From the NCBI RefSeq assembly GCF_001424425.1, contig NZ_LMPT01000001.1, positions 810,644 through 874,643 on the forward strand: a stretch of DNA of 64,000 nucleotides, read 5' to 3'. This stretch comes from Acidovorax sp. Leaf191. GTDB lineage: Bacteria; Pseudomonadota; Gammaproteobacteria; Burkholderiales; Burkholderiaceae_C. Under the pieces are notes generated by a model. The model saw only the letters and a list, made by a program, of their open reading frames with translations. It was not told where the DNA came from and ran no database searches. The translations under genes and the position numbers were made by a program. Below are positions 1 to 8,551 of the stretch, one piece after another; the first letter of the stretch is position 1; each line of letters starts with the position of its first letter.

Positions 1-405
1 CCGCACGGCCTCCAGCCCGTAGAGCGCCAAAGGACGGCCCGGTGCGCCCTTGTCGAACGGGTCGTTGCGGTTGATGAGGCTGCCCGCAGGGATCAGCAGT
101 TCGCCATACTGAAAGTCCTGCGGCAGCACGAACTTCTCCCGGCTCGCACGCACCACCGCGCCATCCTGCCGCGCCTGCTTGGCGCTGTGCGACAGGAAGA
201 GCTGTGCTATCAGCAGCAGGTTGCAGGCTGCCGCCACCGCGCAGGCGATCACCAGGCCCCGGCGGGTGAGCAGCCACTTGTTCGGGATGTCGACCCAGCG
301 CACATACATCGCATAGATCAGCAGCGCACTCGTCAGCAGCAGGCCGAGCAGCGGCAGCAGGACGGCCACGATGAGGTGCAGCAGGGCATTGAGCAGGTTG
401 AGCAT
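1..405 (-). CDS. Hypothetical membrane protein, cut by the window edge
   Basis: An open frame starts with ATG at 403-405 and runs off the left edge, so only the first 135 residues are visible. Residues 1-32 form a long hydrophobic helix rich in Leu and residues 48-66 a second one, separated by a short basic stretch. The remainder is polar and soluble-looking. I do not recognise the family. It lies 149 bases downstream of the flotillin gene on the same strand, so it is probably the last gene of the PspA/YqiJ/YqiK cluster and a membrane component linked to envelope stress; that role is inference from position only. Confidence 0.55.
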   Translation of the reverse strand, partial: MLNLLNALLHLIVAVLLPLLGLLLTSALLIYAMYVRWVDIPNKWLLTRRGLVIACAVAAACNLLLIAQLFLSHSAKQARQDGAVVRASREKFVLPQDFQYGELLIPAGSLINRNDPFDKGAPGRPLALYGLEAVR

Positions 406-554
406 GGTTGCAGGGAAAGTGGCAGAGCAGGGCGCCTTCGAGACCATCACCCGGGGCGGCGGCGCATCGCGAGGCGTCGAGTCTGCCATGAGCCGCGGGC
501 CGCCCGGCCTGTCGGTCGGCGGCGGGCAGCGTCCGCGGCTTCTGACCTTGCCGC

Positions 555-2264
555 TTACTCTGCAGGCCGGGCGGCAGCGCGCTCGGCCGTCGGCTGTCCG
601 CCCAGCATGCCCGCCAGGCTCTGCGCCATGCCGGTGATGCCTTCGTTGGACAAGCCTGCGTCCTTCATCACCGCATCGACGATGGGCTTGGCGATCTGGT
701 ACTGCAGGGCCGAGTTCATGACCTGCTCCGGGAAGGTGCCCTGCGCTCCATTGCCGCCTGCCGCTGAGCCCTGGCCGCCGTAGCTGCCGGGCATGCCGCC
801 CACCTGCACGATGCGGATCGAGTCGATCTTTTCCATGGGCCGCACGGCCTGCTCGATGATCTGCGGCAGTTGCTGCAGCAGCAGGCTGCGCACCTGCAGG
901 TCCACCTGCGCTGCAGACAAGGTGTTGAGCGCTTCGTTCAGAGCGCGCTTGCCTTCGGCCTCGGCCAGGGCCGCCGCCTGGCGGGCGCGGGCCTCGATGG
1001 TGATTGCTTCGGCGCGGTCCATCGCAGCTTCCTTTTCGGCCGACGCGGAAACGCGAACGGAAATGGCGTTCTGCTCGGCGTCTTTCGACGCCTCGATCAG
1101 CTGGATGCTCTTGTCGCGCTCGGCTACGGCCACCTGGCGCGCGGTGTTCACGGCTTCTTCGGCTTTCACGGCCTCGGCGCGCGCCAGGTTGGCGGCGGCG
1201 TCCGCGTCCGATTGTTCGCGCGACTTGGTCGCGATGGCGATCTGCGTGTCCTGGCGGGCGATTTCCACCTGCTTGCGCTGTTCGGCGCGCTTGGTTTCGG
1301 TGTGGCGCTCCAGTTCGATCTCGCGGGTCTGGATGACCAGGTTTTTTTCGATCTCGGCAGCCTTGATTTCGCGCTCGGCCTCGATGCGCTTTTGGCTTAC
1401 CTGGCGCTCGGCTTCGATTTTGGCGGCCTCGGCCTCGCGGCTGCGCTCGGCTTGCTGCGTGGCGATCAGCGCGGCCTGCTCGGCGCGGGAGTTCTCGATC
1501 TCGCGCTTTTGCGACAGCGAGGCGAACTCCTGGTCCTTCTCGATGGTGAGCTTCTGGCGGGTGGCTTCCAGGTCCTTGGTGCGCACTTGCACTTCGGTGT
1601 CCTGCTCCACGTCGTTGCGCTGCTTGCGGCGTGCCTCGGTCTGCTCGGTCAGGCGCGTCAGGCCCTCGGCGTCGAAGGCGTTGTTGGGGTTGAAGAACTG
1701 CTTTTCGGTCTGGTCCAGGCTGGTCAGCGAGACGGATTCAAGCTCCAGGCCGTTCTTCTCCAGGTCTTCGGCCACGGCGTTCTGCACGGCCTGCACGAAG
1801 TCGCGGCGCTTGTCCTGCAGCTCCTGGATGGTCATGGTGGCGGCAGTTGCGCGCAGCGAGTCGACGAACTTGTCTTCCACCAGTGCCTTGAGTTCCTCGG
1901 GGCTCATGGTGCGGGCGCCCAGCGTCTGGGCGGCGATGCTCACGGCCTCTTCGGTCTGCTTGACACGCACGAAGAAGGCGGCGGTCACGTCCACGCGCAT
2001 GCGGTCCTTGGTGATCAGGCTTTCCTTGGCGCGGCGCACCACTTCGAGCTTCAGGGTGTTCATGTTCACCAGCACGCGCTCGTGAAACACCGGCAGCAGG
2101 ATGGCACCGCCGTCCATGATGACCTTCTGGCCGCCCAGGCCCGTGCGCACGAAGGCAGTCTCTTTGGTGGAGCGCTTGTACAGGCGCGAAAACACGATGC
2201 CGATGGTCAGCAGGGCCAGCAAGGCAATGCCTGCGATGGTGCCCATTTCGATCAGGTTGGTCAT
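555..2264 (-). CDS. yqiK: Flotillin-like SPFH/band 7 membrane scaffold protein (YqiK family)
   Basis: 569 residues. One N-terminal membrane segment (about 9-28) is followed by an SPFH/band 7 domain (about 30-190), then a very long Ala/Glu/Arg-rich coiled coil (about 200-450) and a C-terminal tail with a Gly-rich patch near 505-525. This is the bacterial flotillin layout, in which the protein oligomerises on the inner membrane face and organises membrane microdomains. It sits 52 bases downstream of a YqiJ homologue on the same strand, the usual partner pair, with PspA just upstream, so the operon probably serves membrane integrity. The start is the ATG at 2262-2264, preceded by an AGGGAGAACC-type ribosome-binding site. 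Confidence 0.9.
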   Translation of the reverse strand: MTNLIEMGTIAGIALLALLTIGIVFSRLYKRSTKETAFVRTGLGGQKVIMDGGAILLPVFHERVLVNMNTLKLEVVRRAKESLITKDRMRVDVTAAFFVRVKQTEEAVSIAAQTLGARTMSPEELKALVEDKFVDSLRATAATMTIQELQDKRRDFVQAVQNAVAEDLEKNGLELESVSLTSLDQTEKQFFNPNNAFDAEGLTRLTEQTEARRKQRNDVEQDTEVQVRTKDLEATRQKLTIEKDQEFASLSQKREIENSRAEQAALIATQQAERSREAEAAKIEAERQVSQKRIEAEREIKAAEIEKNLVIQTREIELERHTETKRAEQRKQVEIARQDTQIAIATKSREQSDADAAANLARAEAVKAEEAVNTARQVAVAERDKSIQLIEASKDAEQNAISVRVSASAEKEAAMDRAEAITIEARARQAAALAEAEGKRALNEALNTLSAAQVDLQVRSLLLQQLPQIIEQAVRPMEKIDSIRIVQVGGMPGSYGGQGSAAGGNGAQGTFPEQVMNSALQYQIAKPIVDAVMKDAGLSNEGITGMAQSLAGMLGGQPTAERAAARPAE

Positions 2265-2316
2265 TTTCTAGGTTCTCCCTCTTTGGATGTCTGTTGGATT
2301 TGGGTGAGCAGCGGGG

Positions 2317-2949
2317 CTACATCAGCGCTGGATGCGGGTTGGCGATGCAGCGGTAGAAGGCGCCCACCTTGCGCACGATGAGGATCTGCGCGCCTTCGTC
2401 GAAGACCTCGTCATCCACATCGGGCTCCACCATCAGGTAGTGGGTGCGGCCATGCGTGTCGCGCACGCGGGCCTGCGCGGCCAGGCCGCGGCGCGCCGCA
2501 CCCGCAGAGACGACGCCCGGGCGGCCGATGAGCGACATCTCGCTCACGGCCGAGGTCTCGTCGCGCGGGATGATGTGGGCGATGAGCGCGCCCAGGCTGC
2601 GCACGGTCGCCATGCCCGGTGCCACGGCCGCAAGGCCTGCGACCCACACCGGCAGGTAAAACCCCAGCAGGCCGTGCGCGACCTTCTGCAGGCTGTATCC
2701 GAACACGGCGTAGCCCGCAAGGAACAGCACCATCAGCACCAGCGAAGGCACCTTGCCCAGGTGCAGCCAGCCCAGGACCCGGTCCAGGCCGCTTTCTCCA
2801 TGCACGTCGGGCAGCAGGTCGTCGATCCAGTTGCTCGGGCTCAGCGAGATCAGCATGCCCAGGCCCTCGATCAGCGCAATGCCGACGATGAGCGCAAACG
2901 CCACGCCGAAGGGCCAGGTCTCCGGGGCGGTGAACAGGCCGACGATCAC
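2317..2949 (-). CDS. yqiJ: YqiJ family inner-membrane protein (OB-fold, NfeD-like partner of flotillin)
   Basis: 210 residues. There are three to four membrane segments in the first 125 residues and a soluble C-terminal beta-rich domain (about 135-210) of the OB-fold type seen in YqiJ/NfeD proteins. These proteins are encoded next to flotillins and are thought to act with them in membrane microdomains. The start overlaps the pspA stop by four bases (ATGA), so translation is probably coupled. Gene order pspA-yqiJ-yqiK supports the call. Nothing looks truncated. Confidence 0.85.
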   Translation of the reverse strand: MIVGLFTAPETWPFGVAFALIVGIALIEGLGMLISLSPSNWIDDLLPDVHGESGLDRVLGWLHLGKVPSLVLMVLFLAGYAVFGYSLQKVAHGLLGFYLPVWVAGLAAVAPGMATVRSLGALIAHIIPRDETSAVSEMSLIGRPGVVSAGAARRGLAAQARVRDTHGRTHYLMVEPDVDDEVFDEGAQILIVRKVGAFYRCIANPHPALM

Positions 2950-3617
2950 GGCTTGACGGCCCTCAGCTGTGCCATGCGCTCGGCGATCTTGTTGTCGCGC
3001 ACCAGGTCATCGAGCTCCTTGAGCTTGGCCGCCTGGTCGAGCGTGTTGCTGCGGTCCGTGCCCGACAGGCCGGTCTGGCGGGCGTAGACGCGGTCGAACG
3101 CGCCAGCCACGGCGTCCATGCGCTGCGCCGGGTTGGCACCGCCGGGCTGTGCCGCCGCGGATGGCACGGCGCTGGCGCGGCTCTTGCGGAACGCTTCGAG
3201 CGCTTCCATCATCTCGCGCTGCTTGGCCAGCAGCGCGGCCACGTAGCCGGTGAGCTCGCTCTCCTGCCGCGCAAGTTCTGCCAGCGTGGTCTCCAGCACG
3301 GGGATCTGCGCCTCGATGTCGAGCTGCCGAGCCACCGCAGCGCGCGCCAGATCCTCGCGGCCGGCGGCCAGGGCCTGCTCGATCTGCTCGCCGAGCTTGC
3401 CGTGCTGGCCATTGAGATTGGCGTGTTGCTGCTGGGCCAGGTGCCGGTTGGCGCTGGCCAGGCCCAGCTCGTGGCGGACATCGCCGATGACGGCATCGGC
3501 CTCGCGCAGCGACTGCTCCATCACGGCCACGGGGGCCTGGTTCTCCAGGTGGTCCACCAGTGCGTGGACGCTGCCGGTGATCACGCGTCCAACGCGGGTC
3601 TTCAGGGAATCTGCCAT
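2946..3617 (-). CDS. pspA: PspA/IM30 family membrane-stress protein
   Basis: 223 residues, almost all predicted alpha-helical coiled coil, beginning MADSLKTRVGRVITGSVHAL, whose amphipathic first helix is typical of PspA/IM30 membrane-binding proteins. These proteins assemble on damaged inner membrane. A longer frame extends upstream to 3749, but the ATG at 3615-3617 has a strong AAAGGAGCTT site and the longer frame would overlap the preceding gene, so I chose the shorter start. It lies one base after the stop of the upstream RHH-like gene and overlaps yqiJ by four bases. No PspF-type regulator is present nearby. Confidence 0.85.
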   Translation of the reverse strand: MADSLKTRVGRVITGSVHALVDHLENQAPVAVMEQSLREADAVIGDVRHELGLASANRHLAQQQHANLNGQHGKLGEQIEQALAAGREDLARAAVARQLDIEAQIPVLETTLAELARQESELTGYVAALLAKQREMMEALEAFRKSRASAVPSAAAQPGGANPAQRMDAVAGAFDRVYARQTGLSGTDRSNTLDQAAKLKELDDLVRDNKIAERMAQLRAVKP

Positions 3618-3618
3618 C

Positions 3619-4131
3619 TCAAGCTCCTTTTGAAACAGGGGGGTGAATGGTGTGGGCCAGCTCCAGTGTCGCAGCCGCATGACGCTGCACGACGGCTGGA
3701 TCGTAGGCGCTGGCCTGGCTCGTGGTCGCCTGGCGCAGCAGCATCTCACTGAGCGCGAACCCCCGGCGCACCAGCAGGTCTTCCAGCCGGGCGGCTTCCT
3801 GCTCGGAGGCCGGGGCGTTGCTCACGATGATCGCCAGGCAGGTGGTGACGTGGTCCAGCATGGCGTTGAGCACATCGGAATGCCGCCCCGTCTGGCCTTC
3901 GGTGCGGACCAGCGACTCGCGCAGCCGCCCCGTGATATCCCGCGCCCAGGCATGGGCGGCGACATAGTCCAGCGCACCGTCGTGGTGGCGCTTGAGCTGG
4001 CCCAGCAGCACGCGCAGCTTGTCGCTGTTGGTGGTGGCGCCCTCGACCTGCAGTTGGGCCAGCCACAGGTAAAGGTCGCTCGGTATCCGGGCGGAGAGGG
4101 GCTCCATGGTGGTGGTCGGCGTGGCGGACAT
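3619..4131 (-). CDS. Unknown protein with a ribbon-helix-helix-like N terminus, first gene of the pspA cluster
   Basis: 170 residues. The N terminus (about 12-45: PLSARIPSDLYLWLAQLQ followed by a second helix) resembles a ribbon-helix-helix DNA-binding fold; the rest is helical and of unknown function. It is the first gene of a tight operon with pspA (one-base gap), yqiJ and yqiK. A TTGACA-containing promoter lies about 30-55 bases upstream. A role as autoregulator of the membrane-stress operon is attractive but is inference from fold and position; it could also be a structural partner of PspA. Confidence 0.7.
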   Translation of the reverse strand: MSATPTTTMEPLSARIPSDLYLWLAQLQVEGATTNSDKLRVLLGQLKRHHDGALDYVAAHAWARDITGRLRESLVRTEGQTGRHSDVLNAMLDHVTTCLAIIVSNAPASEQEAARLEDLLVRRGFALSEMLLRQATTSQASAYDPAVVQRHAAATLELAHTIHPPVSKGA

Positions 4132-4159
4132 GTGTGGACCTCAGGCAGTGTTGAATGCG

Positions 4160-4187
4160 ATGGTATTCATTTGAATTCGTTTGTCAA
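4160..4187 (-). promoter_or_regulatory. Sigma-70-type promoter for the pspA-yqiJ-yqiK cluster
   Basis: Read on the minus strand, a perfect TTGACA (4182-4187) is followed after 16 bases by TACCAT (4160-4165, four of six matches to TATAAT), about 28 bases upstream of the ATG at 4131. The surrounding 4140-4230 stretch is visibly AT-richer than its neighbours. This is the best -35 match I found upstream of any gene in the window. No upstream enhancer or -24/-12 (sigma-54) element is evident, unlike the enterobacterial psp operon. Confidence 0.55.
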
Positions 4188-4266
4188 CAACGATGCGAAG
4201 TGGAGGATTTTTGGAATTGTTGGATCGGCCGATGTCACTGCCCCGCGTCCGGCCATGGTTTCGCGA

Positions 4267-4272
4267 TAAAAA
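4267..4272 (+). promoter_or_regulatory. Putative -10 box of pepP, probable leaderless transcript
   Basis: TAAAAA at 4267-4272 ends six bases before the pepP ATG at 4279, so a start about seven bases downstream would place +1 on or next to the A of ATG. There is no Shine-Dalgarno sequence before this ATG. No good -35 box is seen. Confidence 0.35.
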
Positions 4273-4278
4273 TAGCGG

Positions 4279-5682
4279 ATGAGCTCAACGTCCTCGCATT
4301 CCATCTACGCCCAGCGCCGCGCGCGCCTTGCTGCCCAGTTGGGCGCCGGGGGCATCGCCATCATCCCCACGGCGCCCGAGCGGCCGCGCAACCGGGACAC
4401 GGACTTTTTGTTCCGGCACGACAGCTATTTCTACTACCTCACCGGTTTCATCGAGCCTGGCGCCTGCCTCGTGGTGGCGGCGGATGGCCGCAGCACGCTG
4501 TTTTGCCAACCCAAGGACCTGGAGCGTGAGATCTGGGACGGCTACCGGCTGGGCCCTGCGGCGGCACCCGGTGCACTGGGCGTGGATGCAGCGCATTCCA
4601 TTGCCGAGCTCGATGCCAAGCTGCCCCGGCTTCTGGAAAACCGCAGTTGCGTGTGGTACCCCTTTGCCACGCACGCCGGCCTGGCGGCGCGGGTGGAAGG
4701 GTGGCTGAACGCGGTGCGGGCGCGGGTGCGCTACGGCGCGCTGTGCCCGGCCGAGCAGAACGATGTGTGCACGCTGCTCGACGAGATGCGGCTCATCAAG
4801 GATGCGCACGAGCAGGACATCATGCGCCGCGCCAGCGACATCAGCGCCCGGGCGCACATCCGCGCGATGCAGCGCTCGGCCCGCATGCTGCGCGCCGGGC
4901 AGGACGTGCGCGAATACCACCTGGATGCCGAGCTGCTGCACGCGTTCCGCGACGAGGGCTCGCAGTACCCGGCGTACAGCTCCATCGTGGCGGCCGGGGC
5001 CAACGCCTGCGTGCTGCACTACCGCGCTGATGCCGCCCCGGTGCGCGACGGCGAGCTGGTGCTCATCGACGCGGGCTGCGAGTTCGACGGCTACGCCAGC
5101 GACATCACCCGCACTTTCCCGGCCAATGGCCGCTTCACCGGGCCGCAGCGCGCGCTGTACGACCTGGTGCTGGCCAGCCAGGACGCGGCCGTGGCGGCCA
5201 CCAAGGCGGGCGCGCGCTTCAACGACCCGCACGACGCCACCGTGGCCGTGCTGGCGCAGGGCATGCTGGACCTGGGCCTGCTGGACCGCAACAAGGTGGG
5301 CAGTGCGCAGGACGTGATCGACACGCGTGCGTACTTCCAGTTCTACATGCACCGCACCGGCCACTGGCTGGGCATGGACGTGCACGACTGCGGCAGCTAC
5401 GTGGAGCCCGGCGAGGTGGGCCAGGTGAGCGAGCGCAGGGACCCGCTGTCCGGCGAGACCATCACCAATCGCCCGAGCCGCGTGCTGCGCCCGGGCATGG
5501 TGCTCACCATCGAGCCCGGCATCTACGTGCGCCCGGCCGACGGGGTGCCCGCGCAGTTCCACAACATCGGCATCCGCATCGAGGACGATGCGATCGTCAA
5601 TGACGCGGGCTGCGAGCTGATCACCCGCGGCGTGCCCGTGAAGGCCGACGAGATCGAAGCGCTGATGCGCGACAGCGCGTGA
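4279..5682 (+). CDS. pepP: Xaa-Pro aminopeptidase (PepP, M24B metallopeptidase)
   Basis: 467 residues. Cytosolic enzyme that removes N-terminal residues preceding proline. The N-terminal half is the aminopeptidase P N-terminal domain. The C-terminal pita-bread domain carries the five expected metal ligands: Asp264 and Asp275 (DAGCEFDGYASDITRTFP), His362 (HRTGHWLG), Glu412 (TIEPGIY) and Glu435 (IRIEDD). Length fits the family (about 440-470). There is no ribosome-binding site and a -10-like hexamer lies just before the ATG. Its TGA overlaps the GTG of the following membrane protease gene, so the two are probably co-translated. Confidence 0.95.
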   Translation: MSSTSSHSIYAQRRARLAAQLGAGGIAIIPTAPERPRNRDTDFLFRHDSYFYYLTGFIEPGACLVVAADGRSTLFCQPKDLEREIWDGYRLGPAAAPGALGVDAAHSIAELDAKLPRLLENRSCVWYPFATHAGLAARVEGWLNAVRARVRYGALCPAEQNDVCTLLDEMRLIKDAHEQDIMRRASDISARAHIRAMQRSARMLRAGQDVREYHLDAELLHAFRDEGSQYPAYSSIVAAGANACVLHYRADAAPVRDGELVLIDAGCEFDGYASDITRTFPANGRFTGPQRALYDLVLASQDAAVAATKAGARFNDPHDATVAVLAQGMLDLGLLDRNKVGSAQDVIDTRAYFQFYMHRTGHWLGMDVHDCGSYVEPGEVGQVSERRDPLSGETITNRPSRVLRPGMVLTIEPGIYVRPADGVPAQFHNIGIRIEDDAIVNDAGCELITRGVPVKADEIEALMRDSA

Positions 5683-6485
5683 ACCCGCAACCGCTCGGCA
5701 GCACCGCGCGCGACGCCGTGCCGGCGAGCCCGCCGGAGCCGTCTTCGAAAGTCTCCAGGTGGCGGCTGGCCGGGGCCTTGTGGCTGCTGGGCGTACCCGG
5801 CGTAGTGGCCGTGGTGTGGGCGCTGCTGCCGCCCCTGGCCGCCAACGCGGCGATGTTTCCGCTGCCGCTGTGGGCCATCGTGCTGCTCAGCGGGCTGCAG
5901 ACCGCGGTGCTGCTGGCGTTGGCCGTGGGCGTGGGCGTGTGGCTGGCGCCGCGTGTCGGGCTCACGGCACCGGCGGTATCGGCATGGCTGGCCGGGCAGC
6001 CCGTGGGCCCGGTGCTGCGCGCGCAGTGGCTGCCGGGCGTGCTGGGCGGTGTGGCCGGCGCCGCCTGGCTCTGGGCGCTGTCGCGGCTGGCGCCGGAAGC
6101 GCTCAAACCGTCGGACCCGGGCAGCGCGATGCCCCTGGTGGTCAAGCTGCTGTACGGCGGTGTGACCGAAGAGCTGCTGGTGCGCTGGGGGGTGATGACG
6201 CTGCTGCTGTGGCTGGGCTGGCGCCTGGCGCAGCGCGGACAGGGCCGGCCTGGCGCCGGCGTGGTGGGTGTTGCGGTGGTTGTCAGCGCACTGCTGTTTG
6301 CCATGGGCCACCTGCCTGCGGCGCAGGCCATGGCGGGGGCGCTGACCGTGCCGGTCGTCGCCTTCGTGCTGGTGGGCAACACGGCGTTCGGGCTGGTGGC
6401 GGGCTGGCTCTTTGCGCGCCGGGGCCTGGAGGCTGCGGTCATCGCGCACGTGCTGGCCCATCTGCTCTCGCACCCGCTGCTGTAA
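5679..6485 (+). CDS. CPBP family intramembrane glutamic endopeptidase
   Basis: 268 residues with about seven membrane segments. It carries the signature of the CPBP (Abi/CAAX prenyl protease-like) family: Glu164-Glu165 followed by Arg168 (EELLVR) and a second motif with His211 (FAMGH), plus a late helix with His near residue 258. The family includes membrane proteases of mostly unknown substrate. The start is a GTG overlapping the pepP stop (GTGA), so translation is coupled and the two peptidases form a unit. The first 30 residues are Pro/Ser-rich and probably cytoplasmic. Substrate cannot be inferred from the sequence. Confidence 0.8.
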   Translation: MNPQPLGSTARDAVPASPPEPSSKVSRWRLAGALWLLGVPGVVAVVWALLPPLAANAAMFPLPLWAIVLLSGLQTAVLLALAVGVGVWLAPRVGLTAPAVSAWLAGQPVGPVLRAQWLPGVLGGVAGAAWLWALSRLAPEALKPSDPGSAMPLVVKLLYGGVTEELLVRWGVMTLLLWLGWRLAQRGQGRPGAGVVGVAVVVSALLFAMGHLPAAQAMAGALTVPVVAFVLVGNTAFGLVAGWLFARRGLEAAVIAHVLAHLLSHPLL

Positions 6486-6515
6486 CTCCGCACGGCCCGG
6501 CGGGGGTTGCCGAGA

Positions 6516-6556
6516 GGTAACCGGCCTGTAACCGCTTCGTGTGAGAATTGAAATTC
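6516..6556 (+). promoter_or_regulatory. Operator-like repeats upstream of pyk
   Basis: Two GTAACC copies lie exactly 11 bases apart (6517-6522 and 6528-6533), followed by a small palindrome GAATT-GA-AATTC (6545-6556). A matching pair, also with 11-base periodicity, occurs upstream of fba at 11464-11482 in the opposite orientation. Shared spacing by one helical turn suggests one regulator acting on both glycolytic genes. I cannot assign the regulator. Confidence 0.4.
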
Positions 6557-6591
6557 GATTACATCCGCCACACCAAGAAAGAGACAAGCCC

Positions 6592-8031
6592 ATGCCCAGT
6601 ACCCGCCGCGCCACCAAGATTGTTGCCACCCTGGGCCCCGCATCGAGCGACCCGGCACTGCTGGAGGCCATGATCCGCGCGGGCGTGAACGTGGTGCGGC
6701 TGAACTTCAGCCACGGCAAGGCGCAGGACCACATCGACCGCGCCGCCACGGTGCGCGCCGCCGCCCAGCGCGCCGGCCGCGAGGTCGCCATCATGGCCGA
6801 CCTGCAGGGCCCCAAGATCCGCGTGGGCAAGTTCGCCGAGGGCAAGGTGCAGCTCGAGCACGGCGCCAAGTTCGTGCTCGATGCATCGCGCACCGAGCCG
6901 GGCGACATCGAAGGCGTGGGCCTCGACTACAAGGAGCTGCCGCGCGATGTGAAGGCGGGTGACCTGCTGCTGCTCAACGACGGCCTCATCGTCCTCACGG
7001 TGGATGCGGTGCGCGGCGAAGAAGTCCACACCACCGTGAAGGTGGGCGGCGAGCTGTCCAACAACAAGGGCATCAACAAGAAGGGCGGGGGCCTCACGGC
7101 GCCGGCCCTCACGGCCAAGGACATGGAGGACATCCGCACGGCGATGAGCTTTCAGGCCGACTACGTGGCCGTGAGCTTTCCGAAGAACGCGACCGACATG
7201 GAGATGGCGCGCCAGCTGTGCAACGTGGCCGCGTCCGAGTACCGCCACAAGCCGGGCCTGATCGCCAAGATCGAGCGTGCCGAGGCCATCCCGCACCTGG
7301 AGTCCATCCTGCGCGTGAGCGACGGCATCATGGTGGCCCGCGGCGACCTGGCCGTGGAAGTGGGCAACGCGGCCGTGCCGGCGCTGCAAAAGAAGATGAT
7401 CCGCATGGCGCGCGAGCTGGACAAGGTCGTGATCACCGCCACGCAGATGATGGAGAGCATGATCACCAACCCCGTGCCCACGCGCGCCGAGGTGAGCGAC
7501 GTGGCCAATGCGGTGCTGGACGGCACCGACGCCGTGATGCTGAGCGCCGAAACGGCTGCCGGCCGCTACCCGCTCGAGACCGTGGAAGAAATGGCCACCA
7601 TCTGCGCCGCCGCCGAAGCGGCCGAAGACCACCAGCTCGATGCCGACTTCACGGGCCAGACCTTTGGCCGGATCGACCAGTCCATCGCCATGGGTGCGCT
7701 GTTCACCGCGCATCACCTGGGCGCCAAGGCCATCGTGGCCATGACCGACAGCGGCGCCACGGCACTGTGGATGAGCCGCCACAGCATCGACATCCCGATC
7801 TACGCACTGACGCCCAAGGTGGCCACGCAGCGCAAGATGGCCATGTACCGCAACGTGCGCCCGCTGCTCATGGACACGAGCGCAGACCGCGACACCGCGC
7901 TGGAGCAGGCCGAGCGCCACCTGAAGAACCGCAACATCGTGCAAAAGGGCGACGTGTACGCGATCACCTGTGGCGAGCCGATGGGCGCTCCTGGCGGGAC
8001 CAATATGCTGAAAATCTGCGTGGCCGGTTAG
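6592..8031 (+). CDS. pyk: Pyruvate kinase
   Basis: 479 residues. Transfers phosphate from phosphoenolpyruvate to ADP, the last step of glycolysis. Visible features are the N-terminal TKIVATLGPAS segment, RLNFSHG, the substrate/metal region around MVARGDLAVE, and the TATQMMESM active-site strand, followed by the regulatory C-terminal domain ending GGTNMLKI. Length is normal. The frame is open back to 6541, but the ATG at 6592 begins the conserved sequence and has AAGAAAGAG upstream. Its 3' end overlaps the convergent PAP2 gene by 68 bases. Operator-like repeats precede it. Confidence 0.95.
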   Translation: MPSTRRATKIVATLGPASSDPALLEAMIRAGVNVVRLNFSHGKAQDHIDRAATVRAAAQRAGREVAIMADLQGPKIRVGKFAEGKVQLEHGAKFVLDASRTEPGDIEGVGLDYKELPRDVKAGDLLLLNDGLIVLTVDAVRGEEVHTTVKVGGELSNNKGINKKGGGLTAPALTAKDMEDIRTAMSFQADYVAVSFPKNATDMEMARQLCNVAASEYRHKPGLIAKIERAEAIPHLESILRVSDGIMVARGDLAVEVGNAAVPALQKKMIRMARELDKVVITATQMMESMITNPVPTRAEVSDVANAVLDGTDAVMLSAETAAGRYPLETVEEMATICAAAEAAEDHQLDADFTGQTFGRIDQSIAMGALFTAHHLGAKAIVAMTDSGATALWMSRHSIDIPIYALTPKVATQRKMAMYRNVRPLLMDTSADRDTALEQAERHLKNRNIVQKGDVYAITCGEPMGAPGGTNMLKICVAG

Positions 8032-8551
8032 CAGGTCGCGGGGCTGCACCCAGCGCGTGCACGGCCCCTGCGCTGAGTGCGCCGGTGAGCATGCCCGCGA
8101 GCACGTCGAAGGGAAAGTGCACGCCCAGGCACACGCGGCTCCACGCGATGGCCAGCGCTGCCACCCAGCACAGTGCGGCGAGCCAGCGTGCGGGGCGCGA
8201 GGCCTGCAAGCTGGCCGCCAGGGCACAGGCCGCGGCCGTGTGCATGCCGGGAAACCCGGCGCGCGCCGCATGCTCGATCCATTGCACCCCTATCCCCAGC
8301 TGGGCGGGCCGCGGCGCCGCGATGGCGTGCCTGAGCAACTGCACGCCCACCCAGGCCAGTGCCATCGAGAACAGCGCCAGCACCAGGTCACGCCGCTGGG
8401 CAGGGCTGCCGACCACAAGGCCGCCAGCCAGCACTCCCCCCATGGCGATGGGCAGCTCCTGGGACGCCCACCGCGCGGCGGTGACCACCGCAGGCCAGGT
8501 CGACGCGTCTGCATTGACCGCGTGGAACAGGGCCAGGTCAAGCGGAAGCAT
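7964..8551 (-). CDS. PAP2 family phosphatase, membrane (second of a pair)
   Basis: 195 residues from the ATG at 8549-8551, which has AAGAGG upstream. Several membrane helices. The three acid-phosphatase motifs are present: RHAIAAPRP, GFPGMHTA, where the usual Ser-Gly before His is Gly-Met, and SRVCLGVHFPFDVLAG. Likely hydrolyses a lipid-linked pyrophosphate such as undecaprenyl pyrophosphate or phosphatidic acid; the exact substrate is unknown. It overlaps the upstream PAP2 gene by 14 bases and runs 68 bases into the convergent pyk gene. The altered second motif makes activity a little uncertain. Confidence 0.8.
   Translation of the reverse strand: MLPLDLALFHAVNADASTWPAVVTAARWASQELPIAMGGVLAGGLVVGSPAQRRDLVLALFSMALAWVGVQLLRHAIAAPRPAQLGIGVQWIEHAARAGFPGMHTAAACALAASLQASRPARWLAALCWVAALAIAWSRVCLGVHFPFDVLAGMLTGALSAGAVHALGAAPRPANRPRRFSAYWSRQERPSARHR

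Noticed and set aside
3617..3749. Longer N terminus for PspA
   Set aside because: Would overlap the upstream gene and lacks the conserved start; the ATG at 3617 has a strong ribosome-binding site.
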